DNA of 64,000 bases from Chitinophaga sp. XS-30 (GTDB taxonomy: Bacteria; Bacteroidota; Bacteroidia; Chitinophagales; Chitinophagaceae), in NCBI RefSeq assembly GCF_008086345.1, contig NZ_CP043006.1, positions 4,028,032 to 4,092,031 of the forward strand, written 5' to 3'. Position 1 is the stretch's first letter, and the number at the start of each line of letters is the position of its first letter. Positions 26,901-34,935 of this stretch are shown here, one piece after another. A program made the translations under genes and the position numbers. The notes below the pieces were generated by a model, which worked only from the letters and a program-made list of their open reading frames with translations, was not told where the DNA came from and searched no databases.

Positions 26901-27302
26901 GCCGGTGTTGAGCTCCCTGAGCTTTATGCTGGCGCCGGGCAATGGCGTGCCCGTATCGTCCACTACTTTTCCGCTCAGCCTGGAAAGCGCCGAAAGCAAT
27001 TCGCTGCTGCTTTTTCTGCGGATAACGATGATCCCGTCCGTGATCACCCAGGTGAGTGTAGTATGGTGCAGGCAGGCTGCCAGTGCGTCTTCCAGGCCAA
27101 CGTTCCTCACATCGATCGTAACCGGCCTTTCTCTTTTCAGGAGCTTGTTATTATACAACAGGGAATAACCGCTTTGCTGCTGGATGGCAGCGAATATATC
27201 ACACAGGGGAGCGTTTTCGTAGGTTAATGTTACACGCTGCGAATGAACATCAGTGGAGAAGCAAAGTAAACAAAAAAGTAAAAGTGTAAAGTTCCGCCTC
27301 AT
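23931..27302 (-). CDS. SusC/RagA-type TonB-dependent transducer with STN domain (first copy)
   Basis: From the ATG at 27302 the protein opens with a signal peptide (MRRNFTLLLFCLLCFSTDVH). It continues with an STN domain (APLCDIFAAIQQQSGYSLLY through TWVITDGIIVIRRK), then a carboxypeptidase-like domain (GKVVDDTGTPLPGASIKLRE), the SusC plug and the barrel. STN domains touch the FecR anti-sigma factor, so this copy can pass a signal to the FecR and sigma genes directly upstream. An alternative ATG six codons earlier (27320) would add MENYLH before the signal peptide. It has no SusD of its own; the next gene is its paralogue. The probable role is uptake of a glycan or peptide plus induction of the locus. 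Confidence 0.94.
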   Translation of the reverse strand: MRRNFTLLLFCLLCFSTDVHSQRVTLTYENAPLCDIFAAIQQQSGYSLLYNNKLLKRERPVTIDVRNVGLEDALAACLHHTTLTWVITDGIIVIRRKSSSELLSALSRLSGKVVDDTGTPLPGASIKLRELNTGTLADENGNFLLENVLRGPVSIEVSFIGFRTLYKKLLISDSLLTVWLPLERDESNLAEFTVTALGIARKSRSLTYATEVVAGSDLTTVKNTNVLNSLNGKVAGLQVNRTSGGAGGSVRMVLRGDKSTRNSQPLYVIDGLPVYNQVGGPSAGLYNEIPDAGDIISTLNPDDIESITLLKGASASALYGSQGSNGVVLITTKKGKNGTSRIDFSSSMTIEKASILPELQYDYLQTTPQTATSPGSDDSWGAKGAAQSAKDYMKDFFQTGLTFINSLGLQTGNERSSNYLSWSNTDNKGILPTSRYKQHTLSFRQSSKLLNERLIFEGTFMGAVQHAHNRVTPGIYFNPLPGLYMFPRGLNFDDYKQFEYFSPSRYLYAQNWWNINHDKDLANGGGWGGQDYQQNPYWTLQRNASDNRNQNVYAAVSLKYLLNSWLSLQARGNISHFQNDYERRIYATTQATLARANGNYFSGRTNNRALYGDLLLTGEQRLGSDWNMEFTAGTSIQDQQGKVITIEGSPSVPNVFLESALERTTIDIRNTATNRQLQSVFGSLQLSYRNKLFIDLSDRHDWSSTLAFTTTEARGYNYYSAGLSAMLREWVRLPSFINMAKVRVSYAIVGNDIAPFSTYPLYTFMGGGVSNPPVSRPVAGVPGIELRPELNKSLEIGTHWKLFDNRLSMDVTWYKSNIIHQYFSGVSLLAGPGTLADINAGNIQNKGLEVTVSGKLIDRPLLNWTSTLNFYHNSNRVIELFDYGVVDFASNQQYRLTGGSGAEDGILKKGGAYGDIYGRGFRRDDQGRIVINSATGIPYYEDGQYLGNPNPRVSVGLKQDVGFRNFSFSCLIDGKFGGKVLSFTNAFLDQMGVSAESGRLRDEGGYMIIGNAVDENGHPWQGQSPAREYFKQTSGKTPVMEQYMYSATAIRLREISLSYKVPSRLAALQHLHVGLTGNNLFFFLLNAPFDPEQVAGVNPVGVGVDVFGLPMSSSLGLTLKYTY

Positions 27303-27379
27303 GTGCAGGTAATTTTCCAATACTCCTACATGTCAGCAGCAATATCCTCATTTTTTAAGGAATTTACGAGGATAATTAA

Positions 27380-28609
27380 TTATTTGTTAACGATCAGCCG
27401 GTTGTCTTCGAGCGTGCAGTGAACGCCGCCCTCGCGCAGTGCGGTAACGATGCTGGATAGCCGGATGCTCCGGTCTATTTTCCCGCTCAGCTCATATCCT
27501 GCGGGGATGCCATTGAACACCACTTCAATATTGTACCAGCGGGATATCTCGCGCAGCAGCACGGTGGCATCGGCGCCGCTGAACTGAAAGTAGCCGTTCT
27601 TCCAGGCAACGGCTTCTTCCGTATTGGCCTGCGGCACCAGCTTTGAGCCGGCGCGGATTTTATCGAATACCACTTGCTGGCCGGGTTGGAGCTGATAGCC
27701 GGTATTCCCTGCCAGCACCTTTATTTTGCCCTCCAGCAGCGTGGTTTTCTGTAATGTTTCGTCGCTGTAAGCGGATACGGAAAAGTGCGTTCCGAGTACC
27801 TGTACGGTTGTTTGTCCGGCTTTCACCATAAAGGGCCGGCTGTTGTCCGGCGCTACTTCAAAATAGGCTTCGCCGTCCAGTTCAACTACTCTTTCATGGC
27901 CGCTGAAATCCACCGGGAAAAGCAGGGACGAAGCGGCATTCAGCCATACCCTGCTGCCGTCTGCCAGATCAACCTGGTATTGGCCTCCGCGGGGGGTGGA
28001 CACTTTATTGCGCAACGCAAGGCCGGTTGCGGCTGCATTGCCCGGCTGGTATGCGAGCCGGCCATCTTCCTTTTTCACGATGCTGGTATTCCCCTGCCGG
28101 GTAATGGTATCGTTATGCTGTTCATCCAGCATTACAGTGGCGCCGTTAGCCAGGGTCAGTACGGCCTTTTTACCTGCCGGAAGCCCTTCTGCAGCCGGCG
28201 CAAGCGGGTTTGTGCCGGCAACCGGCGCTTCTTCCGGCCGGGGAGACTGCCGCAACAGGAAATAAGTGGCCCCTGCCAGCAGCAATATTGCGGCTGCGGC
28301 GGCTACTGCTCTTCCGTAGCGTTTCCACCCGGGTTTCAGCGGTGCTATGACTGCCGGCGTTTCGGCTTCCTCACCCGGGTCTTCCAGCACCTGGCCGGTT
28401 TCCAGGATATCCGCCAGCATGCGGTCGGCTTTTTCCCGGCCGGGCAAAGCGATCTGCTGCCGGCCTTGTTGCAGCGATTCTTCCATAGCGGAAGTCACCG
28501 AACCGTCGGCGTCCCGGTCCAATGCATCAGCCAGCTCCTGCAGCTCCTCATCGGTAGCCTGCCCGGCGCGTGCCTGCGCTACGATCGCTATAATCCGTTC
28601 TCTATTCAT
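27380..28609 (-). CDS. FecR-type anti-sigma factor
   Basis: The 409-residue protein has a cytoplasmic N-terminal region of about 95 residues that binds the sigma factor, one membrane helix (AVAAAAAILLLAGATYFLL), and a periplasmic FecR domain with VSTPRGGQYQVDLADGSRVW, LNAASSLLFPV and ELDGEAYFEVA. A C-terminal DUF4974-like part (GYFQFSGADATVLLREISRW and YELSGKIDRS) is the usual Bacteroidota end that meets the STN domain of a SusC transducer. It lies 43 bases after the sigma gene and 77 bases before the STN-bearing SusC, in the standard order. Confidence 0.94.
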   Translation of the reverse strand: MNRERIIAIVAQARAGQATDEELQELADALDRDADGSVTSAMEESLQQGRQQIALPGREKADRMLADILETGQVLEDPGEEAETPAVIAPLKPGWKRYGRAVAAAAAILLLAGATYFLLRQSPRPEEAPVAGTNPLAPAAEGLPAGKKAVLTLANGATVMLDEQHNDTITRQGNTSIVKKEDGRLAYQPGNAAATGLALRNKVSTPRGGQYQVDLADGSRVWLNAASSLLFPVDFSGHERVVELDGEAYFEVAPDNSRPFMVKAGQTTVQVLGTHFSVSAYSDETLQKTTLLEGKIKVLAGNTGYQLQPGQQVVFDKIRAGSKLVPQANTEEAVAWKNGYFQFSGADATVLLREISRWYNIEVVFNGIPAGYELSGKIDRSIRLSSIVTALREGGVHCTLEDNRLIVNK

Positions 28610-28652
28610 TCATTACGTTCATACTAAAGACTGACAAACGTTAGTATAGTAC

Positions 28653-29240
28653 CTATCGGTAGTTCAAAAATAATACTGTGGCTATAAATAATGGTGAATA
28701 ACCTGCTTTTTCGAGCGCGGCCCGGATAAATTTCAGGGCGCGCACCATCGTATTCTTCACGGATTGTTCGGAAAGCTTCATCAATCCCGCTATTTCCCGG
28801 ATGTTGTATCCTTTTTCCCGGCTCAGCAGGTACACTTTCTGCTGTTGCGGGGGCAATTGTTCCACGGCCTGGCGAACGAGCCGGATGATGCTCTTGCAGG
28901 TGATGGATTCTTCGGATGTGCTGGCGGCAAACGGACTGCGCAGTTCCGCAGAGATGGCTTCGGCGGCTTTCCGGTGCGTTTTCCGGTTCCGTAAGGCCGT
29001 CAGGGATTTGTAGTAGGCAATGCGAAGCAGCCAGGCACGGGGATTTACAATGCCTGGCAGCTTGCCGCGATGCGTCCAGACACTCAGAAAGGTATCCTGC
29101 AGAATATCTTCTGACATATCCGCATCTTCCACCATGCGGAAGATCATCGGATATACCTGGGGCATGTACAGCGTAAACAACTCCCGGAAGGCCTCTTCGC
29201 TGCCGTCTGCTATTTGCTGGAAAAGTGCTTTTTCATTCAA
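28653..29240 (-). CDS. ECF sigma factor (Bacteroidota SusC/FecR-linked type)
   Basis: The 195-residue protein has a sigma-70 region 2 (EEAFRELFTLYMPQVYPMIF, ending DILQDTFLSVW) and region 4 (LPPQQQKVYLLSREKGYNIR, then EIAGLMKLSEQSVKNTMVRA). A hydrophobic C-terminal end (YSPLFIATVLFLNYR) is common in the Bacteroidota subgroup. With the FecR next to it and the STN domain of the first SusC it forms a three-part cell-surface signalling chain. It starts 23 bases after pruA ends and no terminator is visible there, so basal expression may come from read-through of prfB-pruA. Confidence 0.94.
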   Translation of the reverse strand: MNEKALFQQIADGSEEAFRELFTLYMPQVYPMIFRMVEDADMSEDILQDTFLSVWTHRGKLPGIVNPRAWLLRIAYYKSLTALRNRKTHRKAAEAISAELRSPFAASTSEESITCKSIIRLVRQAVEQLPPQQQKVYLLSREKGYNIREIAGLMKLSEQSVKNTMVRALKFIRAALEKAGYSPLFIATVLFLNYR

Positions 29241-29263
29241 CGTTACCGGAGCGGTTTATGTAT

Positions 29264-30895
29264 TCACGCTTCCTGCAGGAAGGGATACCTGTAATCTGTT
29301 GGCGGCACCAGTGTTTCTTTCACGGTTCTGGCGCTGAGCCAGCGGTAAAGGTTCAGCTGGGAACCGGCCTTGTCGTTTGTGCCGGATGCACGCGCTCCGC
29401 CGAAGGGCTGCTGCCCTACCACGGCGCCGGTGGGCTTGTCATTGATATAAAAATTGCCTGCGGCATTGCGGAGCTTTGCGGTAGCGAACTCCAGCGCATA
29501 GCGGTCCTGCCCCAATACTGCGCCGGTGAGGGCGTAGCTGCTGGTATTGTCTACCAGCTCAAGCGTTTCTTCGAATTTTTCCGCATCGTACACATAGACG
29601 GTGAGCACGGGGCCGAAGATCTCCTCGCACATGGTGATGTACTTCGGGTCAGTGGCCTCAATAACAGTCGGTTCAATGAAGTAGCCTTCGGTTTTGCTGT
29701 AATTGCCGCCGGCAATGATCTTCGCTGCGGGGTCTTTCTTCGCATTGTCGATATAGCTGGTGATCTTGTCGAAAGAGCGTTCGTCGATCACGGCGTTGAT
29801 GAAGTTGGAAAAATCTTCCGTGGTGCCCATCTTCATCGTTTTCAGCTCGGCAGCGAGTTTTGATTTGATCTCCTCCGCGATATTGGAAGGCAGGTAAGCG
29901 CGTGAAGCGGCGGAGCATTTCTGCCCCTGGAATTCAAAGGCGCCGCGTGCCAGCGCGGTTACCACGGCGTCTACATTGGCCGACTTATGCGCGATCACAA
30001 AATCCTTTCCGCCGGTTTCCCCAACGATGCGCGGGTAGGTCTTGTATTTGGCGATGTTGTTGCCGATGGTCTTCCACATGGTCTGGAACACGCCGGTGGA
30101 GCCGGTGAAGTGAATACCGGCGAAGTCCGGATGCGCGAAACATACCTCCCCGATGGTGGGGCCGTCTGCATACACGAGGTTGATCACCCCGTCCGGCAGG
30201 CCGGCTTCGATGAGCACTTTCATGAAGAAGCTGGCGTGGTACACTTGTGTATTGGCCGGTTTCCATACCACTACGTTGCCGCACATGGCGGCTGAGGTGG
30301 GCAGGTTACCGCCGATGGCGGAGAAGTTGAATGGTGTTACGGCCAGCACGAAGCCTTCGAGCGGGCGATATTCCAGGCGGTTGTGCACGCCGGGGGAGCT
30401 GATGGGCTGCTGCCGGTAAATTTCGGTGAGATAATGCACATTGAAACGGAGGAAGTCGATCAGTTCGCATGCGCTGTCAATCTCCGCCTGGTAGGCATTT
30501 TTGCTCTGCCCGAGCATGGTAGCGGCATTGGTATGCGCGCGGTATTTGGTGGCCAGCAGATCGGCTGCTTTCAGGAAAATGGCGGCGCGGTGCTCCCAGG
30601 GAGTGTCCGCCCATTGCTGACGCGCGGCGAGTGCGGCGTTGATGGCGTCTGTAACGTGACTGGCATTTCCGGCATGGAAGTGGCCAAGTTTATGTTTGAT
30701 CTCGTGCGGAGGGCGGATGTCTACCGTTTTGCCGGTACGTACTTCCTTGCCGCCGATGTACATGGGGATGTCCTGTTCCGTGGATTTGAATGCTGCCAGC
30801 TGCTTTTTCAGGGCGGCCCTTTCCAGGGAGCCCGGAGCAAAGCTCATGACAGGTTCGTTTGCAGGTGCTGCAAAGTCAAAATAAGCGTTGTGCAT
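29264..30895 (-). CDS. pruA: L-glutamate gamma-semialdehyde dehydrogenase
   Basis: The 543-residue aldehyde dehydrogenase converts 1-pyrroline-5-carboxylate (as glutamate semialdehyde) to glutamate with NAD, the last step of proline breakdown. The catalytic Cys is in FEFQGQKCSAASRAYLP, the general-base Glu region in RIVGETGGKDFVIAH, and the substrate-side pattern KPANTQVYHASFFMKVL and FNFSAIGGNLPTSAAMCGN match the P5CDH group rather than other dehydrogenases. The length fits the single-function bacterial and mitochondrial form. It follows prfB by 19 bases on the same strand. No proline dehydrogenase gene is adjacent. Confidence 0.93.
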   Translation of the reverse strand: MHNAYFDFAAPANEPVMSFAPGSLERAALKKQLAAFKSTEQDIPMYIGGKEVRTGKTVDIRPPHEIKHKLGHFHAGNASHVTDAINAALAARQQWADTPWEHRAAIFLKAADLLATKYRAHTNAATMLGQSKNAYQAEIDSACELIDFLRFNVHYLTEIYRQQPISSPGVHNRLEYRPLEGFVLAVTPFNFSAIGGNLPTSAAMCGNVVVWKPANTQVYHASFFMKVLIEAGLPDGVINLVYADGPTIGEVCFAHPDFAGIHFTGSTGVFQTMWKTIGNNIAKYKTYPRIVGETGGKDFVIAHKSANVDAVVTALARGAFEFQGQKCSAASRAYLPSNIAEEIKSKLAAELKTMKMGTTEDFSNFINAVIDERSFDKITSYIDNAKKDPAAKIIAGGNYSKTEGYFIEPTVIEATDPKYITMCEEIFGPVLTVYVYDAEKFEETLELVDNTSSYALTGAVLGQDRYALEFATAKLRNAAGNFYINDKPTGAVVGQQPFGGARASGTNDKAGSQLNLYRWLSARTVKETLVPPTDYRYPFLQEA

Positions 30896-30914
30896 GGCCT
30901 AGATCTTGTTGTTG

Positions 30915-32013
30915 TTATTGAATTTTCTCATCTTCTTTCTGCATCATCAGGTACGCTTTGATGAATCCGTCCAGTTCCCCGTCCATGACCGGTTGTACGT
31001 TGCCTACTTCAAATTCGGTACGGTGGTCTTTGATCATTTTGTAAGGATGGAAAACATAGGAGCGGATCTGGGAGCCCCACTCGATCTTGCGTTTGTTCGC
31101 ATTGGTGGCGTTCTTCAGCGCTTCCCGCCTGCGGATCTCCTCTTCGTACAGCCGGGATTTCAGCATGGTGAGGGCCTTGGTACGGTTCTCTCCCTGTGTT
31201 CTCGCCTGCTGGCATTCGATGATGATGCCGGAAGGGATGTGCTTGAGGCGAACGGCCGTTTCCACTTTGTTCACGTTCTGCCCGCCCTTGCCGCCGGAGC
31301 GGTAGAATTCCCATTCCAGGTCCGCCGGGTTTACCGCCACCTCAATGGTATCGTCCACCAGCGGATATACGAATACGGAGGCGAATGATGTATGCCGGCG
31401 GGCATTGGAGTCGAACGGCGAAATGCGCACAAGGCGGTGTACCCCGCTTTCTGCTTTCAGCAATCCGTAGGCAAATTCCCCGTCAAATTCCAGTGTAGCG
31501 GATTTGATGCCGGCGCCATCGCCGTATTGCACATCTATCTCGCTCACTTTCCAGCCCTGTTTTTCCCCGTACATGCGGTACATGCGCAGGAGCATTTCTG
31601 CCCAGTCCTGGCTTTCGGTACCACCTGCACCGGAGTTGATGGTCAAAACAGCGGGCATCTCATCTTCCGGCTGGTTGAGGGTGCTTTTGAATTCCAGCTC
31701 GTCCAGTGCATTCAGCGCAGCGGCATAAGCGGCATTCACATCCTCTTCGGTCGCTTCTCCCTCCTTTTGAAAGTCAAGCAGCACTGCACTATCTTCAATA
31801 GCGGTACTTACCTGCTCGTAGAGGTCAACCCAGAATTTGTTTACCTTGATCTCTTTCAGGATGGCAGTGGCCCTGTCGTTATCATCCCAGAAACCGGGCG
31901 CCAGCGTCATCTGCTTATCGTTCTCTATTTTGTCTATGCGGTCCTGTACGTTAAAGAAAACCTCCCAGGACGTACAGACGGTCCCTCATAGCCTTCAATT
32001 GTTCTATTGTCAT
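30915..32013 (-). CDS. prfB: Peptide chain release factor 2 with programmed +1 frameshift
   Basis: RF2 releases the finished protein at UGA and UAA. The main frame has the GGQ catalytic motif (RSGGKGGQNVNK) and the RF2 specificity motif SPF (VRISPFDSNARR). It lacks a proper start. The true start is ATG 32013: MTIEQLKAMRDRLYVLGGFL is read in frame 0 up to a TAA at 31953-31951. Slipping one base forward on CTT-T gives LNVQDRIDKIENDKQMTLAP and continues the RF2 sequence. The joined protein is 365 residues, the same as E. coli RF2. The segments are complement(30915..31952) and complement(31954..32013). The in-frame stop is UAA, not the usual UGA. It precedes pruA by 19 bases. Confidence 0.93.
31950..31966 (-). 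promoter_or_regulatory. prfB recoding site (internal SD, CUU slip, UAA stop)
   Basis: On the minus strand GGGAGG is followed by TTTT and then CTTTAAC. GGAGG acts as the internal Shine-Dalgarno, CTT-T is the slippery codon and TAA the zero-frame stop; E. coli has the same layout with TGA. The spacer is four bases rather than three. Confidence 0.88.
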
Positions 32014-32127
32014 AAGGCGCGAAGTTAAATAAACCATTACGAATTATCAATTTGGAATTTATAGCAGGCTGTCAGGGTTGATTTTGGATGAGTTTTTGCG
32101 GGGAGAAAACCGTAAATTACTATCGCT

Positions 32128-32937
32128 ATGGAAATGCTGATCAACATATCCCGCCACCGGCAGCGGGTCATCTTTAACGTACTGGCTTTGCTGATAGTGA
32201 TCGCGGTGAATGCGCTGGCCGGTGCGGGGCGGCTGAACTACAAATCCACGGGCGAACTGTCCGAAAAGTACCCCAATCTCTTTGTTCCTGCCGGTATTAC
32301 CTTTTCTGTATGGGGACTGATCTACCTGGCGCTTCTGGGGTTTGCGGCGTACCAGTTATGGCTGGCCTTCAGCAAAGGGCATCACCTGGAGCTGGAAGCT
32401 TTCATCAGCCGTATGCGGGGCTGGTTCCTGCTGAATTGCCTGGGTAACGCTTCCTGGCTTTTTGCCTGGCATTATGAAATGTTGCCCTTGTCCCTCCTCT
32501 TCATGCTGGTGATATTGTTCAGCCTGATCATGATACACCGCAATTTCCGGATCGCACATTCCGGCGCTTCCACCCGGGAAAAGCTGTTCATACACTTCCC
32601 GTTCGGTATTTACCTGGGCTGGATCAGCATTGCCACCATTGCCAATATCACCGCCTTCCTGGTGTCCGTGCAGTGGCAGGGTTTCGGCATCTCCGAACTG
32701 ACGTGGACGGTGACCATGATGTGCGTGGGCACATTGCTGGCGTTATGGATGATCCTGCGGTTCAACAATATTTATTACGGCCTGGTGTGCATCTGGGCTT
32801 TTTACGGGATCGTGCTGAAAAGAGAGGCCGCCGCCGGAGCCGATTCCGCTATAGTGGTATCTACCGGCACCATTATCATTGCCGTGCTTGCGCTTGCGGT
32901 GCTGCTGCAGCTGCTGCGCAGGAAAACGATCCTGTAA
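32128..32937 (+). CDS. TspO/MBR-like (tryptophan-rich sensory) membrane protein
   Basis: This 269-residue protein has about seven to eight membrane helices. The N-terminal block NYKSTGELSEKYPNLFVPAG followed by ITFSVWGLIYLALLGFAAYQ recalls the FTPAGWVFGIWW-type segment of TspO/MBR proteins and is standard in the long Bacteroidota group labelled tryptophan-rich sensory protein. The helices are rich in Trp (WGLIY, WLAF, WLLNCLGNASWLFAWHYE-like). TspO proteins bind porphyrins or sterols and help stress responses; this longer version has no assigned ligand. It is divergent from prfB and stands alone, 90 bases before pgi. Confidence 0.65.
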   Translation: MEMLINISRHRQRVIFNVLALLIVIAVNALAGAGRLNYKSTGELSEKYPNLFVPAGITFSVWGLIYLALLGFAAYQLWLAFSKGHHLELEAFISRMRGWFLLNCLGNASWLFAWHYEMLPLSLLFMLVILFSLIMIHRNFRIAHSGASTREKLFIHFPFGIYLGWISIATIANITAFLVSVQWQGFGISELTWTVTMMCVGTLLALWMILRFNNIYYGLVCIWAFYGIVLKREAAAGADSAIVVSTGTIIIAVLALAVLLQLLRRKTIL

Positions 32938-32998
32938 GCCATCCGCCCATCCACGCAAAAAAGTTGTTCCGGGCATTTCATCTCTCGATTCCCCTGCG

Positions 32999-33006
32999 TA
33001 CTTTTG
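32999..33006 (+). promoter_or_regulatory. -7 element of pgi
   Basis: TACTTTTG matches TAnnTTTG exactly and lies 21 bases before the pgi ATG. TTTC at 32976-32979 stands at the expected -33 spacing of 19 bases with one mismatch. Confidence 0.55.
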
Positions 33007-33027
33007 AAAGAATTTTAATCAGACTAT

Positions 33028-34653
33028 ATGTTCCCATCCGTACAACCGACTGCTACAAATGCCTGGCAGCAACTGCAGGCACATGCAGCAGACATGCAAA
33101 ACACACAGATGCGTACCCTTTTCGCGGAAGACCCTGACCGTTTCCGGTCATGCTCGCTGCAATTCGAAGATATCCTGTTCGATTACTCCAAGAATATCAT
33201 CACGCCCCGGACGCTCAGCTTCCTGCAGGAACTGGCCCGGGAATGCAAGCTGGATGAGGCGGTAAAGGCCATGTTCGGCGCGGAAAAGATCAACGTGACG
33301 GAAGACCGGGCCGTGCTGCACACCGCACTGCGCAATCTTTCCGGCCAGCCGGTCATGCTGGACGGAAAAGATGTGATGCCCGAAGTGAACGAGGTGCTCC
33401 GTCAGATGGAAGACTGCTGCAAACGCATCCACTCCGGGGCCTGGAAAGGTTTTTCGGGTAAGCGTATCCGTTATATCGTGAATATCGGCATCGGCGGTTC
33501 CGATCTTGGCCCGGTGATGGTCACGGAAGCATTGCGGCCATACTGGGTAGAGGGCATGCAAACCTACTTCGTATCCAATGTGGATGGAACGCATATTGCT
33601 GAAACGCTGAAGAAAGTAAAGGCGGATGAAACCCTCTTCCTGATCGCCTCCAAAACTTTCACCACACAGGAAACCATGACCAATGCGCATTCCGCGCGCA
33701 ACTGGTTCCTCTCCCAGGGCGGTTCCGAAGAAGATATCGCGCTGCACTTCGCGGCATTGTCCACCAATGAAAAAGCGGTGAAGGCATTCGGCATCGATCC
33801 GAAGAACATGTTTGCCTTCTGGGACTGGGTAGGCGGCCGTTATTCCCTCTGGTCCGCCATCGGCCTGTCCATTGCCCTCACTACGGGTTTCGATAATTTC
33901 AAAACGCTGCTGGCCGGTGCGCATGCAGCGGACAACCATTTCAAGGATACGCCTTTTGAACGGAATATTCCGGTGATCATGGCGTTGATCGGGTTATGGT
34001 ACGGCAATTTCTTCGGCGCAGATTCCGAAGCGATATTGCCTTACGATCAGTATATGCACCGCTTTGCAGCCTATTTCCAGCAGGGCAATATGGAGAGCAA
34101 CGGCAAGTATGTGGACCGTACAGGCGCGGCGGTATCTTACCAGACCGGCCCCATCGTATGGGGAGAGCCGGGCACAAACGGTCAGCATGCCTTTTATCAG
34201 CTCATTCACCAGGGTACCAAAATGATTCCGTGCGACTTCATTGCGCCGGCCATCAGCCATAATCCGCTCAGCGATCACCATCCCAAACTGCTGTCTAACT
34301 TCTTCGCACAAACGGAGGCGCTGATGAACGGAAAAACAGCGGATGAAGTGAGGGCTGAAGGTGTTCCGGAAGAACTGGTGCCTTACAAGGTATTTACCGG
34401 CAACCGGCCTACCAATTCCTTTTTGCTGAAACAGGTAACGCCACGGTCGCTCGGTATGCTCATTGCGTTATACGAGCATAAGATCTTTGTGCAGGGCGTG
34501 ATCTGGAATATCTATACTTTCGATCAATGGGGTGTGGAACTTGGCAAGCAACTGGCGAACAAGATACTGCCGGAGCTGAGCGGGGACACGGCCGTAACGT
34601 CTCATGATTCCTCTACCAACGGGCTGATCAATGCATATAAAAGCATGCGGTAA
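33028..34653 (+). CDS. pgi: Glucose-6-phosphate isomerase
   Basis: The 541-residue cytoplasmic enzyme interconverts glucose 6-phosphate and fructose 6-phosphate. Family signatures are plain: IGIGGSDLGPVMVTEALRPY, then WVGGRYSLWSAIGLSIAL (PGI signature 1) and WGVELGKQLANKILPEL (signature 2). SKTFTTQETMTNA holds the phosphate-binding Ser/Thr. The length is that of the long bacterial/eukaryotic form. The ATG at 33028 is preceded by a matching promoter and no closer start fits. It ends at a 14-bp terminator. Confidence 0.96.
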   Translation: MFPSVQPTATNAWQQLQAHAADMQNTQMRTLFAEDPDRFRSCSLQFEDILFDYSKNIITPRTLSFLQELARECKLDEAVKAMFGAEKINVTEDRAVLHTALRNLSGQPVMLDGKDVMPEVNEVLRQMEDCCKRIHSGAWKGFSGKRIRYIVNIGIGGSDLGPVMVTEALRPYWVEGMQTYFVSNVDGTHIAETLKKVKADETLFLIASKTFTTQETMTNAHSARNWFLSQGGSEEDIALHFAALSTNEKAVKAFGIDPKNMFAFWDWVGGRYSLWSAIGLSIALTTGFDNFKTLLAGAHAADNHFKDTPFERNIPVIMALIGLWYGNFFGADSEAILPYDQYMHRFAAYFQQGNMESNGKYVDRTGAAVSYQTGPIVWGEPGTNGQHAFYQLIHQGTKMIPCDFIAPAISHNPLSDHHPKLLSNFFAQTEALMNGKTADEVRAEGVPEELVPYKVFTGNRPTNSFLLKQVTPRSLGMLIALYEHKIFVQGVIWNIYTFDQWGVELGKQLANKILPELSGDTAVTSHDSSTNGLINAYKSMR

Positions 34654-34710
34654 CCTGATGCTATTTTAGCCGATTGCAAGGCATGCATCGGCCTTACACT
34701 ATTTTAACAA

Positions 34711-34763
34711 AAAGTCCCTGATCTATTCTTAAAACGATTAAAAGAAGATCAGGGACTTTTCGC
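34711..34763 (+). terminator. Intrinsic terminator after pgi, probably two-way
   Basis: AAAGTCCCTGATCT (34711-34724) pairs perfectly with AGATCAGGGACTTT (34746-34759), a 14-bp stem with a 21-nt loop, followed by TTTT. The minus-strand side also has a T-rich tail. Confidence 0.85.
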
Positions 34764-34765
34764 AT

Positions 34766-34850
34766 CTATGGGTATGCTATGGATATGCTATGGATCATCC
34801 ATGGATAATCCCCCGGTAAACTATGGATAACCCCCGGTTCATACCCGGTT
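34766..34850. repeat. Short degenerate repeats between two terminators
   Basis: CTATGGAT occurs at 34777-34784, 34788-34795 and 34821-34828, with CTATGGGT at 34766-34773 and CATGGAT at 34800-34806. A longer unit repeats as GGATAATCCCCCGGT (34803-34817) and GGATAACCCCCGGT (34825-34838), followed by CCCGGTT. The spacing is uneven (11, 12, 21 bases), unlike a CRISPR array. Confidence 0.6.
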
Positions 34851-34870
34851 TTCAGGCGGGATGAGGGCAT

Positions 34871-34902
34871 AAAAAAAGACCTCAGGCATTACCGGAGGTC
34901 TT
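34871..34902 (-). terminator. Intrinsic terminator of the DUF3276 gene
   Basis: On the minus strand AAGACCTC (34902-34895) pairs with GAGGTCTT (34883-34876), an 8-bp stem followed by seven T. Confidence 0.85.
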
Positions 34903-34935
34903 AAATATCATATCGTAAAGCTGGCAGGGAGAAAA

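Noticed and set aside
26073..27227. 384-codon open frame antisense to the first SusC gene
   Set aside because: Shadow of the SusC coding strand with no domain or start context.
34766..34850. Possible CRISPR-like array
   Set aside because: Repeats are only 8-15 bases, degenerate and unevenly spaced, and no cas gene is in the window.
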